DNA from: Aphanomyces cochlioides
Lineage: Eukaryota > Oomycota > Saprolegniomycetes > Saprolegniales > Verrucalvaceae
Reading direction: 5' to 3'
NCBI GenBank assembly: GCA_019828595.1
Contig: JAHQRK010000049.1
Location: 62,001 to 126,000 of the forward strand
DNA length: 64,000 bases
Each line of letters begins with the position of its first letter. Positions within the stretch are counted from its first letter, which is position 1. Shown piece by piece: positions 9,790 to 19,577 of this stretch. The notes beneath the pieces are model-generated. The model made no database searches and was not told the DNA's origin. It saw only the letters and a list, made by a program, of their open reading frames with translations. A program made the position numbers and the translations under genes.

Positions 9790-11505
9790 ACAGTGCTCCA
9801 GTAATTCAAGGACCTGATGTCCTGACTGTCATAACTAAACAAACTGTGTGCATCTGCGATAATATTTTCCGTCGAGGACGTGCCTGTGTCATGGGTCGAC
9901 GGGCTGGGCAGTAGGGTTCGGAAGTATACGAGTATAGTTTGATTCATTATACACGCTATACATATTATACCATGTATAGTGGACGTATATTGGAAGCCTC
10001 CCAAAAATAGCATAAAACACACATTTGTGTTATATTTATGTTCGATTTGTGTACCACTTCTGTGTTCTGCATATGTTCGAGTTCAGTGTCGCAGCCACCC
10101 AAAAACACAGAGCAGACACAAGACTGCGAGGGAGTGCGAGCGATGAGGAGTGCTCGTTGGTGGTGGCTTCAGCACAGGCAAACCGTGAAGACAGAAGAAA
10201 GGCAGTCCAGCCTGCAGCTCGCTTGCTTGTTGCGACTCCGCATGATGATTCGGACACGCAATAAGGTAAAGAAATACTGTATTTTCTGCAACCTCACAAG
10301 TTTAAAGATTCAATCGACAGCGCTGGTGGACGGCTCCAAGATCCCTGGCATACGATGTATGCTAGCAAGTGCAATGAGAGCTTCATTGCAACAACAAGCC
10401 TCGACTACGAATCCTTCGAGAAACTTTTAGCAGTATTCTCATCGAAATACATCGTAAAGTCTGGACCTGGTATAAATATTAAATATCAATGAATTCACAA
10501 CTAACAGGAAAGTAGGTCAGTGTGGGCGTCCCAGTCGATGCTCGCATAAGCATGTTGTTCTTGCGATGTATTGCATTCCATGTTGATCCATTCTGAACCT
10601 GGACTGCACACAGAAAATCCAAGACGTTGTCCATGTAGATGACTTATTGTCGTAACAGTTGACTTTCCTTTATACATTGTGATTGGTGTAAATCGACTAG
10701 CCTCTCATGCCCATTTTACTTTCTTCGTCACCAGTTCATCTTAATGCTAGAAGGGGGTTCTGCTCCAAGCCCACAGCTTCACCATCCAAGACTTTGGGGG
10801 CCACTGGAGCAAACTCCATACAAGGGAAAGGCCATTGCACTGTGTCAAAGTTGCTTTTGCTGTGCAAGAATACTAAGCTATTTCTGGTAAATATTGTGGC
10901 TACAAAACTCATTGGTGTGAAGCTCAGTGCTACCTCAGCGCGACTTATTTGCCACTACAATAAGGTGGCGAGATGTACACTGACGACACGAGAACGACCA
11001 GCTCTTGTTTAAGGAAGTGCAAGTCGATCCTTGCGGGATCCATCGGAGCCGCGGTGGTTAAACGACTCCTCAAAGCAACACATGCACAGTGTATACTAAA
11101 TAATGGTATACAAATTATACGTGTATAAAGACGTATAGTGCTCTAAACACGTATAAGTATAAGGCGAACCCTACTGGGCAGTCTTAGCGCAGATTTTTAG
11201 AGGCCGGGCAGGTTTGGTGCAAAACTCACATCGTTGTCCACCGTCGTGGCATAAGCATTTCGCAAACGAAAGCCACCTTTGTCAGGCAAGAAATGCAGAC
11301 TTCACAAGGGCCGTGTCTCCAGCAAAAGTTGCTCGCCCGGCCGCTGACTTTTTGTCCTTTAAAGTGACAGTTGGGTGCGATCCCATGGCGACTTTTCATG
11401 TGTACATTTGGTTGCGGCAGGTTTGGACCATGTAGTGACATCTCTCGCTATAAATTTTGCATTTCCATGATCGAGGGCGCTCGTTTGTCTGGGGAAAACA
11501 CTGCC
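9790..11505 (-). pseudogene. Zinc-finger family pseudogene split by a transposon, copy 4
   Basis: On the minus strand, 11505 down to 11182 gives QCFPQTNERPRSWKCKIYS, VQTCRNQMYT, then in other frames CLCHDGGQRCEF and CTKPARPLKICAKT, matching fingers 1, 2, 4 and 5 of the family in order. It resumes at 9903 downward with ENIIADAHSLFSYDSQDIRSL, matching NAIADVQSLLAYYYQDLGNL at the C-terminus of the intact gene. The two halves are separated by the element 9912-11173 and its duplication. Internal stops and frame changes show decay. It is the only family member seen on the minus strand. Confidence 0.72.
9912..11173. mobile_element. 1.26 kb TIR transposon with 8-bp target duplication, non-autonomous
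   Basis: The ends read TAGGGTTCG...CGAACCCTA and are flanked by identical 8-bp copies CTGGGCAG (9904-9911 and 11174-11181), the duplication size of hAT elements. Subterminal DNA on both sides is full of TATAC/GTATA words. Inside, around 10320-10480, broken frames resemble the start of a DDE transposase (for example FIATTSLDYESFEKLLAVF) but no complete catalytic domain remains. That fragment looks more like the DDE_4 class than hAT, so the superfamily is uncertain. It sits inside the minus-strand zinc-finger pseudogene. Confidence 0.8.
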
Positions 11506-12015
11506 AAGAGCTCACCCAATTCATGGCCCACAGAATGGATGCCTGTTGGTTATTCTATGCGAGAAACATAAGGGCATACTACGAGACTAATCCTCCGGAC
11601 CTATATTGTTTCGTCAAAGTATTCTCCAACATCATGCAAAGCTGTGTCAATCCTGGCGAGGGTATCCAAAGGCCACGTCCCAACAAATCCACTCACGCAT
11701 GACTAATAGCCCAGTCTCTTTAAAATCCAACGAAGTTGCTCTTCTTTCTGGCAATAAAGTTGACAGCCATTAGGGGTATTCAAAGTTGAATTTCAATTGC
11801 TTCATACAAATTTCAAAGCAAATATTTTTATTCTGTAAAAAGACTTTGAAGCAGCTTTGAGATTGTCAAAGCACCTCACGAGGTGCTTTTGCTTCACGAG
11901 CTTAATGCTTCAATCAAGCCAGAATAGCATATTTTAACGTCCAATCACAATCCAAATCGGCATCGTACGTCCAGAAACGATCGCTCTCACAGCGCTCTCA
12001 GCTCGGGCAAGCACC

Positions 12016-12933
12016 ATGACAACCAGAGGACAAGTAGTAGGACGCCGTGTCGTCACCGACATGGAATGGCACTTAGTGCTTGAGTTCCTTGAAGACGAAA
12101 AGAACTACAACATCATCACTGGCAAGGCCACAAAGGGAAGACCTGTACAAGGTGGCCTTGCCATAACTAAAGCCCAAGGTGAGACCAAACATACTACATC
12201 CATAACAAAGTAATTCAGGCTTTACTGCGATGGCAACGTTCATCAACGAAAGAGTGCCGGGGCAATTGCAGGATTGGAACAAGCGTAGTGCCAAGAATCG
12301 CTTCGAATCCTATCTACGTTCATTTAAGGCTGCATTTGCATGGGATGGTGATAAAGACGGAGGCCAAAGTGGACAAGGACTGACAGCGAAGGATATTTCC
12401 AATGGTAATTCTAAAAGATCTACGAGTATTAATGCGTCAAATAGGAATAACGACTGTCGCTGCGAAGTTGGAGAAACTGTGTTTCAACTACGAGCGCACG
12501 AAAGCGCTGTTTCGAGGCCTCCAAAATATTGAACCAAGTCATGTATCTGTAGTAGGTGGACTCGAATCTAGCGGTAAATAGGTTGATCGTTATATCCTTA
12601 TCGTAGCGTAGATGTATCACCTCAAGCGACCAGTACTGTGGATGATGAAGGAGATGTTGAACTAGACGAGGCTTCAGATACAAGTTCCGATGATGAAACG
12701 AGACTGATTGCAGTAAGACACTAGATCAATGACCAAACTAAGATAATCGCCAGGATCCTGACGTACAAGCGAATTCAGATGACGAACCTTGCGCTGTCCA
12801 ATGTGAATTGAATACACGCAAAAGGAAGGTTTCGACAAAGACTGGACGTAAAAAGCCCCTCTCCAACATAAAGAAGCCACGCTTTCAAGAAAATCTGACA
12901 CCAGACAAGCGTCAACGAACGTTCGTTCGATGA
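12016..12933 (+). CDS. PIF/Harbinger accessory protein, five exons with tiny introns
   Basis: Exons read from the sequence are 12016-12178, 12219-12404, 12445-12573, 12612-12712 and 12754-12933. The four introns are 40, 40, 38 and 41 nt; all begin GT and end AG. Spliced length is 759 nt, or 252 residues, with no internal stop and exact frame continuity (phases 1, 1, 1, 0). The N-terminal half (EWHLVLEFLEDEKNY, FINERVPG, WNKRSAKNRFESYLRSFKAAF) is a tryptophan-containing helical region as in the Myb/SANT-like proteins of Harbinger elements, which help bind the transposon ends. The middle is acidic and Ser-rich; the tail is Lys/Arg-rich, probably nuclear-localising. It converges on the transposase gene. 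The Myb/SANT-like call is by analogy; the gene structure is directly seen. Confidence 0.8.
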
Positions 12934-14032
12934 GTCTCACTAATTGGTTCGATGTGGTCATGTGAGTGGTTTTGGCTGTTCACAATATTATAAAGGACGC
13001 AACACGCCACAACCCAACTGCAAACCCTTTCAATGTCCAATGGAGTCTTGATACGCACCGGAATTCCTCGAAGACTTTGCCATCTCCCCTTTAGAATTCC
13101 ATTGCCATGCTCCGAGACGGCTCTTGCTGAGGCCAGATACGTATTGAACTGGGCATTGTCAACCTCACGGGAATATGGCTGTCGGTAGGGTACAACCATT
13201 TGATGAGTCATAGCAAATCCAGAATCGCCCAGTTGATATTCCTCGCTTGAAAAGTACAAGTGAGGCTGCTTAAATACATCTGTAGTCTTCCATATCGTCG
13301 AGTCGTGAACGCTACCAGGCCAACCAACTACAAGATATCTTATTCGGCGGTGAGCGTCAAAGGTTAGAATAGTGTTCATCGAGTACGTCTTCTTTCGAGA
13401 AAAATAGACTTCACCGTCCATGGCTGGCTTCTCAAACAATACGCAATGTGTACCATCTGTAGATAAAACAATCCAGCAAATCCAAATTCTTGCATGTTCA
13501 GAGCAGCTAGGCATTTGCGTTCATGTGGAGAGGGCCAGGAAATCCACCTTGAAGCTCGCCTTTTTAGATCATCAATCACTCGGCTCGTGTAAAGAAACAC
13601 CGATCCTTGTCCAACACCTTTAGCACGAGCAACCATACCACAAGATGATCCGCTTCCACTGTGACCCAGTCGATGAAGAGCACAAGCAAGTTGAACCTAG
13701 ACGGAGACTTGGGAGTTGTTGGACTTGCTCATAAAGTTAGGGTCATCTTCGATAAGGCTCAAAATGTACGCGAACGTCTCCTGGGAGACCCTCAGTTCTT
13801 GTACAAAGTCATCAACATGCAGATATGGTAGTATAGAGAGAGCTCCCAAGGACTTGAGCATGGGAAACCTGGGCTGCAGGTAGCGCACACGTAGAATACA
13901 GTTGTAGAGATCTACCAAATGTCTGAGTTTCCGCTTCACTGTGGAGCTTTGATCTGGGTGCTCAACAACAAGCCGCTTAATCAACTTTTCAATGCCTTTC
14001 AAGGTGGCCATGCGCACTCCCTGTCGCGGCAT
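12912..14032 (-). pseudogene. PIF/Harbinger DDE transposase, one nonsense codon and one frameshift
   Basis: From ATG at 14032 about 110 residues of N-terminal region are followed by an in-frame TAG right after NSNNSQVSV. The frame then continues VQLACALHRLG...GSVFLYTSRVIDDLKRR. A one-base shift near 13460, after EFGFAG, leads to STDGTHCVLFEKP (first Asp), GWPGSVHDSTIW, QLGDSGFAM (second Asp) and EHGNGILKGRWQSLRG (Glu region), then the usual C-terminal CVLYNIV. These are the DDE_Tnp_4/Harbinger catalytic blocks. The nonsense site is too small a gap for an intron. Transposase activity from this copy is unlikely. Confidence 0.86.
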
Positions 14033-14569
14033 GGATGGACGAAAGAAAACTTATTTGGAATCCGGTTAATGGGATTCAAAAGCATTTATTTAATTTGAAT
14101 ACCTCAACAAACTGCTTCAGCATGACTGCTTTTCAAGTCATCCGACAAAAAAATATTTGCTTTCAAAGCATCAAAAGCAAAAAAATACCTCAACTTTGAA
14201 TACCCCTATTGAGTTCTTAAATACAACGATGAACAGCAGCACCCTATGCTTGACATATGTGCTCCAAATTAATCAGAACATACTGCAGTTTTATATCGAA
14301 CAATTTATTCTGCTTTTCAAAAGTCATCAGTAATACGAAGCAAAGACTTTAGGATTGGCTGGCAGGGACAATCGACAGTCGAATCAAGCGAAGCCTATCA
14401 ATCTTCTGCCTCCATCGCTGCTAGACTGTGTGTCTGATGGGCTTGCAAGATACTGTCATCGTACCGCAGATCACTGCAACGCTGTTTGCAACTTCTGTCT
14501 CATTGGCTAATATTTGCTAATATTTGAGGCTTTATAGGTCTACAGTGTATTTTGCAAAGACGCTGAGCA

Positions 14570-15667
14570 TCAAACTCGCAAGGCTGGGTGGCCTCCTCGC
14601 TTTCGATCAGCTCGCAGCTCGGTAAGTATACTTGACACAGGCAGTTGCCGTCCATAGACACTGTAGACTTTGTCAATAGCCACGTCACTCGTGAAGCCAG
14701 CTCGAATAAGTCCAGCGACAGTGTCCCAGAAGATCTTACGCCTTGAGAAGGCAAATTTGTTCGCTCCACGCTCCGAGATAGTGAAGTCCTTGGCTGGCTT
14801 TCTCCCACCACAACCAAGCTCATACTCATGCCATAACTCGAACAAATCCTTCGGTCTCTTCGACAACTTCGCGATCCTTATATTGGATCGTTCACGAGCA
14901 CCGCCACCAGTGTCATCTTGTCTGCCGCCGACATCGTCGCTCACATGCAAAACAGGTCGTGATATGTGGCGTCGTAGAATTGCAGAGAACTTGTCAAGGT
15001 CTCTTTGGTTGTCATTTCGAGATCGCTGGACTTCATTTATAAGGTCAGATATAGAGCGCTTTAGGGAAAAAAATTCAGAGTGTAGAGCTGCAAACTGGCG
15101 ACGTGCAAGCTCAGACCCTGAGCTCGTTGATGGTTGCATTGGTATATGACTGGTGGCATTGTCGTCAATTGGCTCGGTGATTGAAACGAGTTGCAAATGG
15201 GATCCATCACCAACAACATGGAATGTTTCACGATCGATTGGATTGAAATCAGGGTTGCCCCCAGCAATCACATATTTTTGAATGATTCGCTCGCGCAGTT
15301 GACCAGGTAGTATAGCGAAATCGAATGAAGTTTCTGGTACCATGGACGCCCCCCATAATAGCACACAGCCCAATGTCTCTGCAATTTCTTCACCAAGAAC
15401 TTGTTTGGTCAAGGGTGCTACTTCATCAACGAGGAAACGACGCGTGATTGTGGCCATTCCGCGTTTTGCAATATATCGACGTGGTCCTTGCGGACCCGTC
15501 AGCACTGCCGCAGCACATGCGTCTGGATAAGGTTGAGTATTGTCAATATACGTGTCAACAACTGCTTTACGAGTTCGCCATCGTCCACGCCGATTAACAA
15601 AGTCTTTGGAAAGACCACTACGACTGCCATACGTTGCAGCACCCTTTCGTAAACTATGGGTTCCCAT
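14570..15667 (-). CDS. Truncated Crypton tyrosine recombinase with GCR1_C-like domain, unit 1
   Basis: 365 residues from ATG 15667. The first 45 residues contain HSLRKG (H4, R7: box II H-x-x-R), RGRW (W30) and VVDTYID with the presumed catalytic Tyr40, followed by PYPDA, all typical of Crypton recombinases. The catalytic Arg of box I and the N-terminal DNA-binding half are absent. A long linker with coiled potential (LKRSISDLINEVQRS) leads to residues 270-340 (DLFELWHEYELGCGG...FAFSRRKIFW), resembling the GCR1_C DNA-binding domain found at Crypton C-termini. Unit 1 has three extra C at about 15350, adding one in-frame Gly after VLLW. As a recombinase it should be dead; it might still bind DNA. 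Whether it is translated is unknown. Confidence 0.72.
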   Translation of the reverse strand: MGTHSLRKGAATYGSRSGLSKDFVNRRGRWRTRKAVVDTYIDNTQPYPDACAAAVLTGPQGPRRYIAKRGMATITRRFLVDEVAPLTKQVLGEEIAETLGCVLLWGASMVPETSFDFAILPGQLRERIIQKYVIAGGNPDFNPIDRETFHVVGDGSHLQLVSITEPIDDNATSHIPMQPSTSSGSELARRQFAALHSEFFSLKRSISDLINEVQRSRNDNQRDLDKFSAILRRHISRPVLHVSDDVGGRQDDTGGGARERSNIRIAKLSKRPKDLFELWHEYELGCGGRKPAKDFTISERGANKFAFSRRKIFWDTVAGLIRAGFTSDVAIDKVYSVYGRQLPVSSILTELRADRKRGGHPALRV

Positions 15668-15693
15668 ATTTCCAGACTTTAGTTTACGAAAGG
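15643..15693. repeat. Inverted repeat at the Crypton deletion junction
   Basis: CCTTTCGTAAACTA at 15643-15656 and its exact reverse complement at 15680-15693, separated by 23 bases. The left arm lies in the HSLRKG codons; the right arm lies at the break of the N-terminal frame. The same structure recurs at the matching place of every long unit and is absent from the short units. Confidence 0.8.
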
Positions 15694-15845
15694 ATCCAAT
15701 ATTGTAAATTCAGCCAACGGCAAACATCGTCCGGTGTGATCATTAACAGTTCTTCAGTCGTGAATGCTTTACTCTGAGTGTACGACTCTCCATTTCTCAT
15801 TGACATAAAGCGGAGGAAGACACCTTTGTATCGCTTGTCTCCCAT
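15684..15845 (-). pseudogene. N-terminal Crypton remnant (53 codons), unit 1
   Basis: From ATG 15845 the peptide begins MGDKRYKGVFLRFMS and includes KAFTTEELLMITPDDVCRWLNL, then runs into QYWILS and a TAA. The DDVCRWLNL region looks like the start of the Crypton N-terminal domain; in the short units the same frame continues LRAF before joining the 3' end. The stop is only 16 bases from the ATG of the large frame, in a different phase, so the two pieces flank the internal deletion. Copies occur in all nine units (in the short ones as the frames ending at 21213 and 21769). Confidence 0.65.
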
Positions 15846-16241
15846 GCGTGCACTGCGTGAAGTTCAAGCGAAAATGTCGAAAGACGAAGTTCGTCTCGGA
15901 ATTGAATTGCAACCAACACTTCATGACTTACTCTAAGTATGCTTCTGGGTTGCAGAAGATTCCAGAAAGGGCAACACTGTGTGCAATCGAAGTTGCAACT
16001 TGCACCGCGATTGGTGACTTGTGTATGAGGCCTATTTATGGTACATACTGTGACATGATTTGATTTCATCCAATGAAAAACCTGGAAAACTTGATTTTAC
16101 AACTTCGGTTGCAAATGGCTGGTAATGTCATCGTACCGCAGATCACTGCAACGCTGTTTGCAACTTCTGTCTCATTGGCTAATATTTGCTAATATTTGAG
16201 GCTTTATAGGTCTACAGTGTATTTTGCAAAGACGCTGAGCA

Positions 16242-17336
16242 TCAAACTCGCAAGGCTGGGTGGCCTCCTCGCTTTCGATCAGCTCGCAGCTCGGTAAGTA
16301 TACTTGACACAGGCAGTTGCCGTCCATAGACACTGTAGACTTTGTCAATAGCCACGTCACTCGTGAAGCCAGCTCGAATAAGTCCAGCGACAGTGTCCCA
16401 GAAGATCTTACGCCTTGAGAAGGCAAATTTGTTCGCTCCACGCTCCGAGATAGTGAAGTCCTTGGCTGGCTTTCTCCCACCACAACCAAGCTCATACTCA
16501 TGCCATAACTCGAACAAATCCTTCGGTCTCTTCGACAACTTCGCGATCCTTATATTGGATCGTTCACGAGCACCGCCACCAGTGTCATCTTGTCTGCCGC
16601 CGACATCGTCGCTCACATGCAAAACAGGTCGTGATATGTGGCGTCGTAGAATTGCAGAGAACTTGTCAAGGTCTCTTTGGTTGTCATTTCGAGATCGCTG
16701 GACTTCATTTATAAGGTCAGATATAGAGCGCTTTAGGGAAAAAAATTCAGAGTGTAGAGCTGCAAACTGGCGACGTGCAAGCTCAGACCCTGAGCTCGTT
16801 GATGGTTGCATTGGTATATGACTGGTGGCATTGTCGTCAATTGGCTCGGTGATTGAAACGAGTTGCAAATGGGATCCATCACCAACAACATGGAATGTTT
16901 CACGATCGATTGGATTGAAATCAGGGTTGCCCCCAGCAATCACATATTTTTGAATGATTCGCTCGCGCAGTTGACCAGGTAGTATAGCGAAATCGAATGA
17001 AGTTTCTGGTACCATGGACGCCCATAATAGCACACAGCCCAATGTCTCTGCAATTTCTTCACCAAGAACTTGTTTGGTCAAGGGTGCTACTTCATCAACG
17101 AGGAAACGACGCGTGATTGTAGCCATTCCGCGTTTTGCAATATATCGACGTGGTCCTTGCGGACCCGTCAGCACTGCCGCAGCACATGCGTCTGGATAAG
17201 GTTGAGTATTGTCAATATACGTGTCAACAACTGCTTTACGAGTTCGCCATCGTCCACGCCGATTAACAAAGTCTTTGGAAAGACCACTACGACTGCCATA
17301 CGTTGCAGCACCCTTTCGTAAGCTATGGGTTCCCAT
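16242..17336 (-). CDS. Truncated Crypton recombinase, unit 2
   Basis: 364 residues, same domains as unit 1 (H4/R7, Tyr40, GCR1_C-like 270-340). It differs from unit 1 by lacking the extra Gly codon. Confidence 0.7.
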   Translation of the reverse strand: MGTHSLRKGAATYGSRSGLSKDFVNRRGRWRTRKAVVDTYIDNTQPYPDACAAAVLTGPQGPRRYIAKRGMATITRRFLVDEVAPLTKQVLGEEIAETLGCVLLWASMVPETSFDFAILPGQLRERIIQKYVIAGGNPDFNPIDRETFHVVGDGSHLQLVSITEPIDDNATSHIPMQPSTSSGSELARRQFAALHSEFFSLKRSISDLINEVQRSRNDNQRDLDKFSAILRRHISRPVLHVSDDVGGRQDDTGGGARERSNIRIAKLSKRPKDLFELWHEYELGCGGRKPAKDFTISERGANKFAFSRRKIFWDTVAGLIRAGFTSDVAIDKVYSVYGRQLPVSSILTELRADRKRGGHPALRV

Positions 17337-17908
17337 ATTTCCAGACTTTAGTTTACGAAAGGATCCAATATTGTAAATTCAGCCAACGGCAAACATCGTC
17401 CGGTGTGATCATTAACAGTTCTTCAGTCGTGAATACTTTACTCTGAGTGTACGACTCTCCATTTCTCATTGACATAAAGCGGAGGAAGACACCTTTGTAT
17501 CGCTTGTCTCCCATGCGTGCACTGCGTGAAGTTCAAGCGAAAATGTCGAAAGACGAAGTTCGTCTCGGAATTGAATTGCAACCAACACTTCATGACTTAC
17601 TCTAAGTATGCTTCTGGGTTGCAGAAGATTCCAGAAAGGGTAACACTGTGTGCAATCGAAGTTGCAACTTGCACCGCGATTGGTGACTTGTGTATGAGGC
17701 CTATTTATGGTACATACTGTGACATGATTTGATTTCATCCAATGAAAAACCTGGAAAACTTGATTTTACAACTTCGGTTGCAAATGGCTGGTAATGTCAT
17801 CGTACCGCAGATCACTGCAACGCTGTTTGCAACTTCTGTCTCATTAATATTTGCTAATATATTTGAGGCTTTATAGGTCTACAGTGTATTTTGCAAAGAC
17901 GCTGAGCA

Positions 17909-19003
17909 TCAAACTCGCAAGGCTGGGTGGCCTCCTCGCTTTCGATCAGCTCGCAGCTCGGTAAGTATACTTGACACAGGCAGTTGCCGTCCATAGACAC
18001 TGTAGACTTTGTCAATAGCCACGTCACTCGTGAAGCCAGCTCGAATAAGTCCAGCGACAGTGTCCCAGAAGATCTTACGCCTTGAGAAGGCAAATTTGTT
18101 CGCTCCACGCTCCGAGATAGTGAAGTCCTTGGCTGGCTTTCTCCCACCACAACCAAGCTCATACTCATGCCATAACTCGAACAAATCCTTCGGTCTCTTC
18201 GACAACTTCGCGATCCTTATATTGGATCGTTCACGAGCACCGCCACCAGTGTCATCTTGTCTGCCGCCGACATCGTCGCTCACATGCAAAACAGGTCGTG
18301 ATATGTGGCGTCGTAGAATTGCAGAGAACTTGTCAAGGTCTCTTTGGTTGTCATTTCGAGATCGCTGGACTTCATTTATAAGGTCAGATATAGAGCGCTT
18401 TAGGGAAAAAAATTCAGAGTGTAGAGCTGCAAACTGGCGACGTGCAAGCTCAGACCCTGAGCTCGTTGATGGTTGCATTGGTATATGACTGGTGGCATTG
18501 TCGTCAATTGGCTCGGTGATTGAAACGAGTTGCAAATGGGATCCATCACCAACAACATGGAATGTTTCACGATCGATTGGATTGAAATCAGGGTTGCCCC
18601 CAGCAATCACATATTTTTGAATGATTCGCTCGCGCAGTTGACCAGGTAGTATAGCGAAATCGAATGAAGTTTCTGGTACCATGGACGCCCATAATAGCAC
18701 ACAGCCCAATGTCTCTGCAATTTCTTCACCAAGAACTTGTTTGGTCAAGGGTGCTACTTCATCAACGAGGAAACGACGCGTGATTGTAGCCATTCCGCGT
18801 TTTGCAATATATCGACATGGTCCTTGCGGACCCGTCAGCACTGCCGCAGCACATGCGTCTGGATAAGGTTGAGTATTGTCAATATACGTGTCAACAACTG
18901 CTTTACGAGTTCGCCATCGTCCACGCCGATTAACAAAGTCTTTGGAAAGACCACTACGACTGCCATACGTTGCAGCACCCTTTCGTAAACTATGGGTTCC
19001 CAT
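17909..19003 (-). CDS. Truncated Crypton recombinase, unit 3
   Basis: 364 residues. One substitution against unit 2 (Cys for Arg in GPQGPxRYI), shared with units 7, 8 and 9, so those four form a subgroup. Just downstream of the frame, about 17848, a 5-base loss in the ATTGGCTAATATT tract distinguishes this unit. Confidence 0.7.
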   Translation of the reverse strand: MGTHSLRKGAATYGSRSGLSKDFVNRRGRWRTRKAVVDTYIDNTQPYPDACAAAVLTGPQGPCRYIAKRGMATITRRFLVDEVAPLTKQVLGEEIAETLGCVLLWASMVPETSFDFAILPGQLRERIIQKYVIAGGNPDFNPIDRETFHVVGDGSHLQLVSITEPIDDNATSHIPMQPSTSSGSELARRQFAALHSEFFSLKRSISDLINEVQRSRNDNQRDLDKFSAILRRHISRPVLHVSDDVGGRQDDTGGGARERSNIRIAKLSKRPKDLFELWHEYELGCGGRKPAKDFTISERGANKFAFSRRKIFWDTVAGLIRAGFTSDVAIDKVYSVYGRQLPVSSILTELRADRKRGGHPALRV

Positions 19004-19577
19004 ATTTCCAGACTTTAGTTTACGAAAGGATCCAATATTGTAAATTCAGCCAACGGCAAACATCGTCCGGTGTGATCATTAACAGTTCTTCAGTCGTGAA
19101 TGCTTTACTCTGAGTGTACGACTCTCCATTTCTCATTGACATAAAGCGGAGGAAGACACCTTTGTATCGCTTGTCTCCCATGCGTGCACTGCGTGAAGTT
19201 CAAGCGAAAATGTCGAAAGACGAAGTTCGTCTCGGAATTGAATTGCAACCAACACTTCATGACTTACTCTAAGTATGCTTCTGGGTTGCAGAAGATTCCA
19301 GAAAGGGCAACACTGTGTGCAATCGAAGTTGCAACTTGCACCGCGATTGGTGACTTGTGTATGAGGCCTCTTTATGGTACATACTGTGACATGATTTGAT
19401 TTCATCCAATGAAAAACCTGGAAAACTTGATTTTACAACTTCGGTTGCAAATGGCTGGTAATGTCATCGTACCGCAGATCACTGCAACGCTGTTTGCAAC
19501 TTCTGTCTCATTGGCTAATATTTGCTAATATTTGAGGCTTTATAGGTCTACAGTGTATTTTGCAAAGACGCTGAGCA

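Larger units (their letters stand above)
11772..14207. mobile_element. PIF/Harbinger-type DNA transposon with two convergent genes
   Basis: The ends share the inverted repeat AGGGGTATTCAAAGTTGA and are flanked by the 3-bp duplication ATT (11769-11771 and 14208-14210). Subterminal DNA on both sides has runs rich in CTTTGAAGC/GCTTTCAAAG words. The element carries a plus-strand accessory gene (12016-12933) and a minus-strand DDE transposase (14032-12912) whose 3' ends overlap by about 20 bp. Two-gene organisation plus 3-bp duplication is the PIF/Harbinger hallmark. The transposase is damaged while the accessory gene looks intact. Confidence 0.88.

Noticed and set aside
13640..13700. Intron explaining the stop in the first Harbinger transposase
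   Set aside because: The protein reads on in the same frame directly after the TAG without any missing or extra residues, so it is a nonsense mutation.
14670..15149. 159-codon plus-strand frame repeated in each long Crypton unit
   Set aside because: Antisense shadow of the recombinase/GCR1_C-like frame; its conservation only reflects identity of the units.
15797..16069. 90-codon minus-strand frame upstream of the Crypton remnant in each unit
   Set aside because: Cys/His content looked suggestive, but there is no recognisable domain and it overlaps the N-terminal remnant in another frame. Probably untranslated 5' region.
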